64,000 nucleotides of DNA, from assembly GCA_030770545.1 (NCBI GenBank), contig CM061099.1, positions 15,817,001 through 15,881,000 of the forward strand. The letters run 5' to 3'. Both the position numbers and the translations under genes were made by a program. The DNA is from Macropodus opercularis. Taxonomy: Eukaryota; Chordata; Actinopteri; Anabantiformes; Osphronemidae. Below, piece by piece: positions 12,092 through 24,726 of this stretch. Numbering within the stretch: position 1 is the stretch's first letter; each line of letters opens with the position of its first letter. The notes under the pieces were generated by a model that saw only the letters and a list, made by a program, of their open reading frames with translations, had not been told where the DNA came from and did no database searches.

Positions 12092-15000
12092 ATGGTATGT
12101 ATTTTGAAATGACTTTTGTTTATGACAAATATACGACTTGGACAACTAAATCGATTTAATATGGCTGTAACTTCACATCCGACAGGATCTTGTTGATATC
12201 CACCTCTAGTTAACTAAATCGGTAAATGTTGCTAAACATTCACTTTGTTGAAGCTGGATATAAAAACAATGTGAATGAACGTTGACGTGTTTTAGTTTGT
12301 CATTGTCGCAGCGTAGTTGGGTAGCTTCACTGTAAATGTATGTGTAACGGGTGTTCAAAGCTATTCGAGCTAACATTGACCTAAGCTAACGTTTCGGTGT
12401 AAACAAAACAGAACGTTTAGGAGCGTATGAATTATGTAACAGTGCCTAATATTGTGAGCTGACAATGAGTGGCTGCTAAGTTTTGTCATTGTTCCACCAT
12501 ATGCATTATTTTCATGATATGACTTACTGTACTTTTCAGGACAGTGAAATGTCTGACATCGAGCCTGTACCGGGGCCTGATACCAGTAGCGTGGAGGGGG
12601 AGAATGCACCGCTTTACTGCATCTGTCGGAAACCAGACATCAACTGCTTCATGATGTAAGTTCACCACACCACTGCTGCTATTTCACTAACCTTACTGCT
12701 GTGCACGCCTACAACAATGCTCAGACATGGTTTTCTGCTTTTGGGCTCTCTACTGACAGTGGCTGTGATAACTGCAACGAGTGGTTCCATGGCCACTGCA
12801 TTAACATCACAGAGAAGATGGCAAAGGCCATCCGGGAGTGGTACTGCATGAGATGCAGAGGTGAGGGAAAATCTACCAGTGTGATGCTTAATGATAATCA
12901 TACTATAAACTATGTACATAAAAAATGATGCGCTCTTCCTGTAACCAGGTAAAAACCCCTCACTGGAAATTAAGTACAGGTCAAAGAAAAGCCGCGACAA
13001 GGACTCTGAGGCTGACAGATCTGATAAACAGTACAGCACCCCCAGCACTCCTGACTATAGGAGTGAAAGAAGGCGTGGATCTAAAGTAAGTTTTCGAATC
13101 TGCCAATAACTGGAATTAAAAATAGAATTAGATGAGGACTTTCCGAAGTGGAATTTTTGTTATTGACCTCGAAAGACAATCTCCATTTACCTCCTGGCCA
13201 TTTGAAATTCAATGTTTTCACATGAAGCTCACTGCGTAATGGCTTATGTTCAGAGTTACAGTGCACATCACAAAACAGCTATGGTTACATCGCTCAGTAT
13301 TAAGGAAATATGTCTAGTTAACAGTTTGCTAGGAACGCATAGTGAAAAACATTTTAAATCCACCCAAGCTGTTCATGCTGAACCAGTTTTTTAAGGTTTG
13401 TTGTTAGGTTGCATTAGTTTTGGGTAGGTGTACCTACTCCACAAGCAGAATATGAATCTTGACTTTTGATTAATCATACAGTGTACAGACTTTTTTCTTA
13501 AAAATTCTTCTTAGGTGAAGCGTTCGGTCAGAATGTGTGGGGAATGTGAGCCCTGCAGAAGGACAGAGGACTGTGCCCAGTGTGATTTCTGCAAGGACAT
13601 GAAGAAGTTTGGAGGCCCCAACAAAATCAGACAGAAGTGCAGGTTCAGGCAATGTGAGGTCCGAGCTAGGGTAAGTCAATGCATCTAGTTTTTTCCTACA
13701 CATTATCTTTTAAAATTCTTTTAATACTCTTCAAACTTTCTTCAGTCGTGGGAAACTTTAGCACTGTATTTGTGCAGTTTCATGTGGCCGCATTGTTAAA
13801 GGTACAACCTGTTGCTTATTGATGTACAGAAAATGCTACGCGTAAAAGAAGAGGAACTCTTGCGAGAAAGAAGGGACAATTCCCACCACAGACGGCGGCG
13901 GTATTCTGACGACTACGACAGCGAGGCAGATCTCTACCAGAAGTACAAGGCAGCCGGACTTGTTGACAGCATGGTAGCAGAACTCTCTATGTGACGTCAT
14001 GCAACAAAGACAGTGTTTATCTATTTATGCTTTAAGTCTTTCTGTCTCTTTCGACCCAGGCCTGGGGTAGTGATGATGATGATGATGAGCAGCCTTTCAG
14101 TCCGGTCATGCGTAAGAAAGCTGTGAAGGTGAAACATGTGAAGAGAAGAGAGAAGAAGTTTGACAGGAAAGTAAGAGTCATTTCTTTGTACAAACTGTCA
14201 TCAGTATTTGCTGTTCTGCTGGATTTTTGGATGAATGTTGGTAACATTTAATCTGCTTTACTATGGAGTCGAAGGAGTCTCGTCGCCATAAACAGAAGCA
14301 GAAACATAAAGACAGAAGTAGACACAGTGAGAGAGGAGATTTGCGTGATAGCGCAGGGCACCGCCAGTGCCTGGGTCCTGGCTGTATGGATGCAGCAAGA
14401 CCTAACTCCAAATACTGCTCTGAGGACTGTGGCATGAAACTTGCTGCTAAGTAAGAACGTTTGTGTGTATTTGTTAACATTGAAATAGCACCACCTAGTG
14501 CTAGAAGAATTATACATTGATACATTGGTTAAACTGGACATCACAAGTAACAATGAATACCTCTGCTTTTGTGCATTTCAAACTACAGCCGAATCTATGA
14601 GATCCTCCCCCAGCGTATCCAGCAGTGGCAGCAGAGTCCCTGCATCGCTGAGGAGCATGGAAAGAAGCAGCTGGAGCGCATTCGCAGAGATCAACAGAAC
14701 GCTCGGCTGCGCCTCACAGACATGGAGCGACGCTTCCACGAACTGGAGGGCATCATTGCCAAGGCCAAGCAGCAAGCGGTTCAGCAGGATGAGGAGGTAA
14801 GCGAGCAGGAACTTGCAGGCTGTGCAATCTAAATTAATCTTTGTTTCTTTGTAGCTTCAGAAGAACAACTTTGGCCTTTTTTTTCTCTTTGCAGGTGAAT
14901 GAAGGTGACAGCGAGGATACAGACTTGCAGATTTTCTGTGTTTCCTGCAGTCATCTCGTTAATCCAAAAGTAGCACTGAGACACATGGAGAGGTGCTATG

Positions 15001-15873
15001 CAAAGGTGATTATTGTTACTTTCCTGTTTTCTTCTTTCAGGATGAGATGTATAGAATATCTAAAGCAACTTGTTAACTTACTTGCCTATTTATCACAACA
15101 GTATGAAAGTCAGACATCATTTGGTTCCATGTACCCTACAAGGATTGAAGGGTAAGAGAACAGACAAAGGTTGTTGTTTTTTTTTCTTTAGAGGAGTCTT
15201 TTTACTAATACTGCTGTTCTCCACAGAGCAACCAGGCTCTTCTGTGATGTGTACAATCCTCAAAGCAAAACCTATTGTAAGAGGCTCCAGGTTCTGTGTC
15301 CCGAACATTCGAGAGATCCCAAGGTCAGTGGGGAGAGCCACTATCATTCCCACAGTTAACTCATACAGTGTTTGTGTTAAAAGTCTTCCGTCTTGTACGT
15401 ATTTTTTTTTAATTTTTTTTATCTCCACTGGTGTGGAATCCAGGTTCCAGTGGATGAGGTGTGTGGCTGTCCTCTGGTGAAGAATGTGTTTGAGCTGACT
15501 GGAGAATATTGCAGAGTCTCAAAAAGGAAATGCAACAAGCATTACAACTGGGAAAAGCTCAGGAGAGCAGAAGTGGACTTGGAGCGGGTCAGAGTGGTAC
15601 GTCTCAGCTCTTCACTGCAGGGCTGGAAACAAAACCCCACAAACCTTTTAGAACTTGACATCACAAAACCCTTCACAAGTGGTCTATCACTTTCTCTTTG
15701 GTATTAACGTATTTTTCTTCCTGCAGTGGTATAAGCTGGATGAGCTCTTCGAGCAGGAACGTAACGTCAGGACTGCTATGACCAATAGAGCTGGTCTGCT
15801 CGCTCTAATGTTGCATCAAACTATTCAGCACGACCCCTTAACGACCGATCTCCGTAGTAACAAAGATAGGTAG
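12092..15873 (+). CDS. cxxc1: CXXC finger protein 1 (CFP1), SET1 complex CpG-binding subunit
   Basis: Reads H3K4me3 and unmethylated CpG and recruits SETD1A/B methyltransferases to CpG islands. Exons: 12092-12094, 12540-12655, 12760-12860, 12949-13085, 13515-13670, 13830-13973, 14060-14170, 14269-14450, 14589-14796, 14895-15005, 15102-15151, 15227-15323, 15444-15596, 15727-15873 (571 aa; human about 656). The PHD finger is at about 27-76 (YCICRKPD, WFHGHC, WYCMRC). The CXXC domain is a single exon, residues 120-171, with KFGGPNKIRQKC. Then come an Asp-rich stretch and a basic Lys/Arg/His region. The Set1-binding zinc region and the highly conserved C-terminus follow, ending NRAGLLALMLHQTIQHDPL. 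The first coding exon carries only the ATG. The acceptor of exon 8 (14269) could shift by two codons. The mammalian Pro/Ser linker between PHD and CXXC is much shorter here. Confidence 0.95.
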
Positions 15874-16025
15874 CCAGGATTGTCTGCATCTGTGGATCGC
15901 TGTACATAACAAGTGATGGTTAGTGGTTTAGACTTACAGATGTACTATTCAGATGAAAATTGATTTTCTCACTAGACGAATATTTTGAGATGTTTGCATT
16001 ACAACTTTAACTGCTGAATTGTTAC

Positions 16026-16053
16026 TGTGTGTGTGTGTGTATATATATATTAT
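16026..16053. repeat. (TG)n(TA)n microsatellite
   Basis: Short compound dinucleotide run in the cxxc1 3' UTR. Confidence 0.8.
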
Positions 16054-16113
16054 TATTGGCATTAGACAAACTTTTGCTCATAGAAAACTGCTGTTTTTGT
16101 CGTGATCAATTTA

Positions 16114-16119
16114 AATAAA
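16114..16119 (+). terminator. Polyadenylation signal of cxxc1
   Basis: AATAAA about 240 bases after the cxxc1 stop, followed by a GT-rich stretch (ttgtgtgtgtggg). Confidence 0.65.
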
Positions 16120-17607
16120 AGCATTCAAATCTAGGTTGTGTGTGTGGGAGTGATGTCTTTTGTGGTGTGTACATACAAGTTACATATGATTCCTTGATCA
16201 CCTATCATAACACAACCCCGTTTGTCCATTTACAGATATGTAATTAGTAATTAGCTACGCAAAGCAAATTCATCAAGTGACACAAATTATATTCAGAAGA
16301 AGCTGCAGGAGCGACTAGATGCGAATAATTGAAAATACTTGTAAATTTTTAACATGTATTTTGGGGTATACTTCACGCCGCCTCTTATTTTGCCCCTAAT
16401 AACGTTATATAGCTGCTCAACAGCAGTTTCCCTGGTGTGGGATCAGTAAACAATTAGAATCGTATCTTACATTGTGCATGTTAAGGCCCATCTAATAACG
16501 TATTTCGCATTATTTTCAACTCGTGAACGCAATCAGTCAAACGCCATAGATGAAGGCAAAGAGAAGGAAGGTGAGGCGAAATTAATCACGTCTGTCTCCA
16601 CTATGTTGGGAGGACTGCGCGGTAGAAGACGAGTGTGGCATTTTAGCAGAAACACGTCACACACACACACAAACATTTAATAGCTGTACTGTGAAAAACA
16701 CCTGCATTTGCTGGTGTTGTTCAAAGCAGGACGTTGCGTGTCGTTTAACGTTGTCCGCCTTACGTAGACGGCGTCAGAGCCGACGTTCGTGGTCCAGGCG
16801 GATTCGCATCTTTGCTGTGTAGCACTTCTTCGGTTTTACGGCGGTTCCGTCGCTGGGGTCGTGGTAGCTAGTGACGTGAGTCTGACTCCTAAAGGACACT
16901 GAAGACTGTTGTGACTAAACTACCTATTTTTAAAAACACATTTCATCACAGGTGTGTGTATTCTTGTCCCACATATACAACCGTGAACATCTGTAAATAG
17001 TTACCGGACAACTCTCGATTTAAACGAATCGTGTCGGCATATACGACTCAGTAGGAGAAAAGCTGTAGCTAACTGGCTAACTACTCTCGTTTCAGCTTAG
17101 TGTTTCTGCTCCATGATAATCTTTTACCACAATTCCTCACGATTTAGCCGCTACCCTGCGTTGTGCCGCTGGATTGTGTTTTAGCAAACAATTGTCAACA
17201 GCATTAGAGAACCAGAATACTTGTTGATGCTAGCGGGTTTAACGCCGTTGTTGCTAACGTTGTGCATGCTGGCTAACATCTGCTCTACACCCCAGTTGTA
17301 GCCGAATAACGAGACGAGACCTGGCCGCAAGCTCTACTTACATTTAGGAAAGTTAGTTTGCGCCGTTATTGTCATCAGTGCTGATGTGCTTATACGCTGG
17401 TTTGTTCTCTCATCGAGTTATGGTGTTCGGTAGCTCGGTTTAAGCTAACTCTCCTGGGAGTTCTACTGCCTGCAAAACCCAGCTGGCTAAAACCACGGGC
17501 AGGATGAAAGCGCATTAAATGGGACGCACGATCGACTGTAGAGGATACTTTATTTGTCTCCAGGCAAAGACGTTGGGGCCCGTTGGTAACTTGTAACCGG
17601 TGCATCA

Positions 17608-20600
17608 ATGAACAAGGAGCAGCTCGTCTTTGGCAGAAAGCGCGTGGAGGAAAATGTGGCAGGCAAATACGGGTTTGAAGCGCACGTCGCTTCCAGGGCT
17701 GCACCCCCAGACAGTGTTCATTCAAAAAGACGCCTCAGCTCAGTAGTGTTAGAGGACACCTCGGAAGAAGAAAGGGATCAGACTAAGGCCACCGACGGCG
17801 ATCCCCCTGTAGACTGGTTTGAGCCGCTTGAGGAGGATAATGACGAAGACGACGATGCCACTAGTGTTGGTAAGAACGATGCAGAAGAAGAAAGCTTGGC
17901 AGGAGAAAGTGAAAGGAGCGAAAGCGTGGCTGGCAGCGAGAAGGCCTTTAAAAAGACTAATCGGTAGGTGGATTCATGTTTTCTGTGGTCGTGTTGTATT
18001 ATTACAGTGCAGTTACAGTCACAAAGGATTGTTTTATGGAAAACTGTGAACAGCAGGTGTCTCTGGTGACTGTGCTTGCTGTAGCAAATGGTAGTAACCC
18101 CCATTAGTACAAGCACTTCTACCCTACGATATTAACATTTTCATGGGTGGCTTAAGGTTGAGTCATGGCAACTGGACTTCTTCTGTTTCGTAGAAACGTT
18201 TCACCACCTATCCAGGTAGCTTCTTCAGTCTGCGGGAAGTTGGTAGAGACCACGGATTTATCCTCCAGTTTGGTTTCACTTCGCGCCTGTGAAGAATGGG
18301 TTCGCACAACGAACTTCCCAAGTCCAGTTGCCATGACTCAACCTTCAGACAACTTCACCTGGATGAATGAGAATCTCCACAGACATATTTTCATGGGTGG
18401 TGTCGCGGGCACGCTTTCTAAAAGATCATGAACTTTTTAAACATGCTGGGTGTAATTCCCCTCTCTTCTTTTAAATTCAGATTTCATGCTCCCCTCCGTA
18501 AGCGATCACATCCTGATGAGGGATGGGTCGATTGCCCAGCGCTTGGAGAGGGCTGGAAACGCAAAGAAGTCATTCGACGCTCAGGTAGCAGCGTTGGACA
18601 GAAAGATATATATTATCTAAGGTAACTACTATCTCAAAAAGTGGTGGTGGTGTGTTTCTTTTTCACTCGGTACAGCTGTACAATAATATGCGTTATAACT
18701 GTATCTACATTTTTGATGCCATAATATTCTCATATTGTTGACACAGTCAGAGGTGTTGATTTAAAAAAATAAGTTTTAACTATTAACATGTATGATTATA
18801 GTTAACCACAGCAGCTGCATGACAGCAGACACACACAGATGTGCCTTTTCCCAGACAGTTACTTTTCCCCATAGCACCTGTTGCCTAAACATCTCGCCTC
18901 ATTTCAGCTGTACAACAACTAGTAAGTCAATACAGTGGATATTGTGTACACTGTATTGATTTCTTGTCGGTCAAGTAAAGAGTGAAAACACTTCAGCGAC
19001 TCTAGCATGATTATTTAAGAAAATGTAAGGTATATTTTATGTGATATTTGTGAACTTTTGGCTGCTGTAATCCATCAGCAATTGTTTTTTTCCTCTTTTA
19101 CAGTCCAAGGGGTGATCGTGTGAGAAGCAGAGTTGAACTGCTTTCAGTGTTGGAGGGAGTCCTTGACTTGACAAACTTTGAATTCAAGTCTGGAACATTC
19201 TATGATGGTGAAACTGCACCCGCTAGAGTTCGGAACAGACTGAAGGTATTGGGCTCTTCTTACTGCTTGAAGTACTGTAAAAACACAATACTTTAAATAC
19301 ATAATGTAAAGTATGTAGTTTTCCTCACATTTATATCTGGTAGAAAAAGGTCAGAGAGCGGTCATCGTCAGAGTCCAGCTTCATGGATAGAGGGGATGGA
19401 ACTGACACTCCAGACTCAAACCACAGGCTCACCCCCAGTGGGATGTCTGTAAACGTTCAGTTGAATCAGGCAAGACACTCTTCACCCACTAGAGTGGGAA
19501 CTCCAAACCAAGTCACCTGCCATGAGGATCCACCCGAGGAGGCCAAACTCAAACATCTAGTTCCTTCTTCATCCAGACTACATCCACTTCCCTCCATAAA
19601 TGGAGAAATTGGGACAGAGGACAGCATTTTGTGAGTATATACGAGGGCATAATTGCGGGGTGTTGCTCAGACACACTGTATTGCATTATTGTATTTCTTA
19701 TTGTATTTCATACAGGGTCTGTTCTCAATGTGGTGTTTCCTTCACGGGCACATCGTACGACAAACAAAGAAAGAGGCCCTTCTGTCCCTCCTGTTGGTGT
19801 ATGTCAGTTTATGAGCTCTTAATTATTTGATGCAAATTTAGCTTCAGAAATAAATAACGCCATTGTGACCATTTCACTTATTCTATGCTAATGTTTTTTT
19901 TCTTTTCAAATCCAGCAGCTTTAAAGAAAAAGGAGCATCCCATGATTCGGTTTAGAAAGGTAAGCATTGTTCAGCAAAATACTTTCATCTGCTGTGCTTG
20001 AATTTCGAGTTTCTTTTGTTTTTGCCTGCGTTTAATAAACTACAAGTTTAAAATGCTATTGGCTATTGCTACACTTTGTAGTGTCTGAAGATCTCTCATC
20101 ACAAATGATATGACTGACCTAGAAGATATCTGCCTCTCCATAGCTGCTGCTGACCAGTGTTGTTGGATGTTGTGTGCTTGTCATTGATATGTGGCTGAAG
20201 GGATGTTGGCCTCATATTCAGAACTGTTACACTCATAATACATCTTAGTTTTCTCAGTGTTTTCATTTTATAAGTATTGCATTAAACTGATTAAACGTGC
20301 AATCAGCTGTGACATTAGAAATGTCAATCTTTACGTAGAGGAATAGTTTCCATTTCCAACAATAACATGTTTCCTGTATGATGTCGAACATTGTCCCACC
20401 TTTCTGTTTTTTGTTTTTTGTCACCTTTAGTGGATCCCATGTAGGCAGTGTGTGGGATGCCGCAACACAGTGGACTGTGGACAGTGCGCCAACTGCAAGT
20501 ATGGATTCCAGAGCCCTGAGTCCCGAAAACGTCTGTGTCGGAAACGCAAATGTATTTGTCCTATCCGCAAGGTACTCTGACTGTAGCACAGCAGTTATTT

Positions 20601-23600
20601 GATTTGTTTTATCGCCTCTACACGCCTTTACACCTTTTTGTCTTTTTATGTTCAATTAGAGTCCTGGAGGTGTAGTCTTACAGCAAAGTGCTTACAATGA
20701 CGTGCCTGAAACATTGGAGGACACATGCATGAGCTTTCAGGTAATTAAAGCTTGCAGAAGGTTTTTTTTTGCGTGATCAGAGATTTCTCTGTATGGCAGC
20801 CACTAGATGTAGAAAGTGACGTCCTTGATCATAGCATAGCAGCTCTGCCAGCAGTGTAATAAAACCGACGCAGTGTCGAAGCGCTTTGAGTACCAATAGG
20901 TAGAAAAGTGCCATACAAGTGCAGCCCATTTACCATTCACCATACACGGCACAAAGAAGAGCTAGAGAGATGAGTGCAGCTGTTACCTTGTAAAACTGGT
21001 GTGTAAACGCTGTTGCACTGATGTCTCATTTTGACAAGCAGTAAATCCCTTTTCATAATCTTCCCAAGTATTGCCAGAATCGTGACGATACGGATTTCAT
21101 TCGCACCTGGTGGATACTAATCATGTGGCTATAACGCTAAAACGAGTCATTTAAGTCCTAACAAAAACTATTTTCTATTACAGAGTGAAGTTACAGATTC
21201 ACAGGTAAGTTTTAATGTAACCAACAATACAAAATTCCTAAGTATATTTATTATATTACTACTTCTTTGTCCCAATTTTCACGGATAATGTTTTTTTTAA
21301 TGCAGATACAAAGTCTAAAAAGCAGCGACACTGAGAATTTCTCAGTCAACGTGGATTTTGATGATGAGGATGACTTCTCAACCGATGACGACGATGAAGT
21401 GAGCTTTTTGGGTTTTATTGTTGTTAATATTTTTACCAAGGCACTGTCCTGAACACAGTGGTTATTGCGGTTCTTGTGAGATTGGGATTTTTAGAAAGAG
21501 GAAAGAAGGACTTGATATACAGTACATGCTTCTAGTTGCCCTTACTGGTCCATAGCTTTTTGTTGAAGCTAAGAGCTCAAGAAGGTTGTACAGTTTAGTT
21601 GTTAGCGGTCAGCTTTGTGTACATATTTGCGTAATTATATGAAGAATGTGTAACATTATTTTATATTATTTGATGAACCTAGTGTTGTAGGTTGATGTTT
21701 CATTAACCTTGTGGATTAATAAACTCTATACTGTCCTCTTCCTATTTGGTTTCGAGCAGTTATTCAACTTTTGGGCTGTCGTTGCTTGATTCTACATTAA
21801 CGTCACGTTATGCTGTCTTGTCGCTCTCTGTTTACAGTGGCATAAGAAGCGGAAGCGACGCTCGTGCGGGGAATGCAAAGCGTGTCTTTGCAGGAAAGAC
21901 TGTGGAACTTGTGACTTCTGTATAGACAAACCCAAGTTTGGCGGCAGCAACAAGAAGAGGCAGAAGTGTCGCCTACGGCAGTGTCAGAGACAGGCGATGG
22001 TAGGACCACCACCAGTTCTGTTTTTAACCATGCGATGCAGTTGTTCTGTTTTTCCATTTTTTTTTTTGTGTGTTTTTATTCCACAGAGGCATTTGCTGCC
22101 CTCCCAGATAGGACAAGGTGATTACGGGCCAGATGGCCTTGCGCTGCCAGGCCGGCCCAGACCCCACTACACATACAGCCGCAAGTCAAATCAAATGGAG
22201 AAAAACAAAGACCCACAATATAGCTTAGACTTCACAGACAACGAAGACGATGACAGCACAGAAGTGAGTGCATTATTTTGACAGTAGAATGTTCTTTAAA
22301 GGATTTCTCTTTGCTTTTTGTTTGCGAAGAAAGTTGCAAATGACAGTTTGTCACAGTTGATTAGCAGCTCAGACGAGACGTGTGGCTGTTAAATGGTTTA
22401 GTTTTTAGAACTAGCAACAACCAACATAAGAAGTTTAATACTAGATTATTTCCTTCACATTTTTAACATAAACCTGCTAAACCAAGGGGAAATTCCAATG
22501 ACTTGTTTTGTCTATTTCTAGTTTAATCATCCAGATTTCATGCAGCGGAATGGACTTTCTGACAGAACCTCATACACCAGCAACTATAACGACTCCCAAC
22601 TAGTGAGGCTCTTATCTTCCTTCACTTTAATTACTGTAACACCGTACTGTAACTTTGTCTACACCAATCAAAAATGTATCAAATGTTGTGTTTGGTAGGG
22701 GCTTGAGGTTCCCCACAGCTCTGCCGTAGATGGTTGCACTTTTTTGGCTGTGTGGCTGTATTTGCTGTCCAATGTTGTCCTGTCCATTTCTTTAAATATC
22801 TGTTGTCGTGCTGTTCTTTGGCTGGTGGTTTTGGCTCTGTTCAGTGAATCCAGGCCTGGATCCAACTGTATTTTTCCAGGTTTTTTTTTGTCAATGTAAA
22901 CTGACATAACCTCCACTACTACAGGTTTTGATCACGGGTTGATGATCAATGTAATAATTTCTGCATGCTCGTGATTTATGTTGGATAGAATGCGAGTGTT
23001 TAAAATGTATTACTCTGGAGGCCTTTTCTCGGTTTGAGAATGTTTTAGATGCAGACAGGGTACAAGAAGACAAATGGAGATAGTGGAATGACATGAAACA
23101 AGGCATGTTGCAATTATGTTGTGTGTCTTAACCACTTGGCACCAGCCCTTCCACAAAATGTAATTGGATGTGCTTATAAAAGAAGCATGTCGCTGCCAAG
23201 CTGTTTGCTCTCTACGTGTCACCCCTCTCTTCTTGCTTGTCCTTCACATTTGCCTTTCACGTCACCAAATTGAAATACGTGATGTATCTTTAGAATCAGA
23301 ACAAGAATTTTAAATACAGATGTTGGCTGCATAGTTTGAATTTGCAGTATCTGCTTTACGGGTGTGTCATAGGGTGTGCCCGTGTGGTTAAAGAGGGTAA
23401 GTGAAGTGGTGCTTGCCTCATATCTCGCTGTTTTTGTTTCACAAGCTGCAAGGCAGCAAGACCACGTGTAATCTTGATCCTCTGTGCTCTTCATTTACTT
23501 GTCCCACTACTGTCACATTTACTAGCCATACCTACTTCACCTCCATGTTCAGATCAGTGTGAAAGGATCAGCCCTTGTCCATTAGCACCAAAACTTGTAG

Positions 23601-24636
23601 TTGTTGGAGAGAATATGCAATTGTTGACTGTCAGCGTTTATTGGTTCTTTTACTTCAGTACGTTTAGAAGCCATATGAAAGGAAAGAGCAGTGAATGACG
23701 ACCTGAAGTCTTTGATCAACAGCCATCACCAGGCGCGTTGCCGTACCTGGTGAGCTTTCACCGTAGCTGCTCTCAGATCATTGTGGGGTTTCTTAAGCCT
23801 TTAGTTTGTTGTTCATAAAGTGGAGATTAGGTGAATGGCAAGGATTTTTGCCCATTCACTTTGAGAGGCTTTTTGGCTGTTCTTTTCTGTACTGCATATC
23901 CATAAAACATATCAATTGAAAGTAGTTGCACTTGATTGCTCATAGTTTCTCACTCATCAGTTACAGGACCAGCAAAGCAAATGGGACTCAGAGAGTTCGT
24001 ATGCAAACAGAAATGTTCAAAACCACGTTGAACAAGAGGCAGAGGAAGAAGATGATGATGATGACGAGCTGCCTATGGTAAGTGTATAAGCTGACATTAA
24101 ACATTCATGCTCTCAAGAACCATAGAGCGTTATTTTCTTCCTCTTGTTGTCTGCAGATCACACAGATTTTCAGTTTGGCTCATCACTCAGGATCAGCAGG
24201 GAGCAGTGTGGATGTAGAAACCCAGCTAATGAAACTACTGCGCTCTTTGCGCACCTCTGTTCTGCCAATCTTGTGGTACGCCATAATGGTGGATGGTCCG
24301 CAACTGCAGCTCATCCAGTGTTGTAAAAAGTCCAGCATGATTGACACGATGGTACTAATCGATCCAGGCTTCTGCTATCAGGTCACTGTCCAAAAGCAAC
24401 CGCTGCTTCCCACTCACCCTTTGTATGACAGCTTCCCAGCACGCCTGACATCCGTCACTGAGGTGGTCAATCTGCTCTTGGGGCTAGAGAAGTACGTGGT
24501 GTGCCAGGGACTGTCCCCCAAAGATCCACTTTTTAGTAAAAACCCCATCATCTTGGAGCGGGCATCGACGTGTGACTTCTTGGTCAATAAGAATGTGAGC
24601 GTTTGTAGTAACTGTCGAGCACAACAAGGACTTTAA
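17608..24636 (+). CDS. mbd1: Methyl-CpG-binding domain protein 1
   Basis: Transcriptional repressor that binds methylated CpG through its MBD and can bind unmethylated CpG through a KFGG-type CXXC domain. Exons: 17608-17963, 18481-18621, 19104-19245, 19344-19630, 19716-19798, 19916-19959, 20431-20571, 20660-20740, 21184-21204, 21306-21398, 21838-21999, 22087-22263, 22522-22602, 23961-24077, 24157-24636 (801 aa). The MBD is at about 125-210 (DCPALGEGWKRKEVIRRSG). A CxxC...CPSC zinc segment lies at about 309-337. One CXXC lacking KFGG is at 352-398; one with KFGGSNKKRQKC is at 464-517. The motif ITQIFSL matches ITEIFSL near the human C-terminus. Odd features: a 118-residue acidic N-terminal extension before the MBD, two rather than three CXXC units, a 21-base microexon, and about 150 residues after ITQIFSL with no counterpart in the human protein I recall. 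Confidence 0.92.
18137..18400. mobile_element. Non-autonomous transposon/SINE relic in mbd1 intron 1
   Basis: A segment is bracketed by a 14-base direct repeat (attttcatgggtgg, ending 18150 and 18400), as expected of a target-site duplication. Inside, 25 bases at 18154-18178 recur in perfect inverted form at 18321-18345 (aaggttgagtcatggcaact...). The inner text (gaaacgtttc, ccacagacat) resembles an abundant teleost repeat. The left inverted copy is only 3 bases from the left flank, but the right copy is 41 bases from the right flank. This is unlike a simple terminal-inverted-repeat element. Confidence 0.65.
20860..20942. repeat. Fragment of a teleost interspersed repeat
   Basis: The text agcgctttgag...agaaaagtgccatacaag...ccatttaccattcac resembles the conserved core of a very common fish repeat (AGCGCTTTGAG...AGAAAAGCGCTATATAA). 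It is diverged and lies in an mbd1 intron. The family name is not certain. Confidence 0.5.
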
Positions 24637-24720
24637 CTTCAGCACAGAGACAACGGTGGAAGTCACTGGTCCAACTTTGTGCCAATTTTCCTCCTTTTTG
24701 TCATAGTTTTTTCTTTTGGT

Positions 24721-24726
24721 AATAAA
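24721..24726 (+). terminator. Proximal polyadenylation signal of mbd1
   Basis: AATAAA 85 bases after the mbd1 stop codon. Confidence 0.55.

Larger units (their letters stand above)
15874..17607 (+). promoter_or_regulatory. cxxc1 3' UTR and mbd1 promoter/5' UTR
   Basis: An AATAAA at 16114-16119 ends cxxc1. The stretch 16720-16875 is CpG-rich and ends in a good donor (gtgagt at 16876), a likely non-coding first exon of mbd1. A matching acceptor (tttgtctccag, ending 17563) gives a second exon that carries the mbd1 ATG. The intron between is about 690 bases. Confidence 0.5.
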
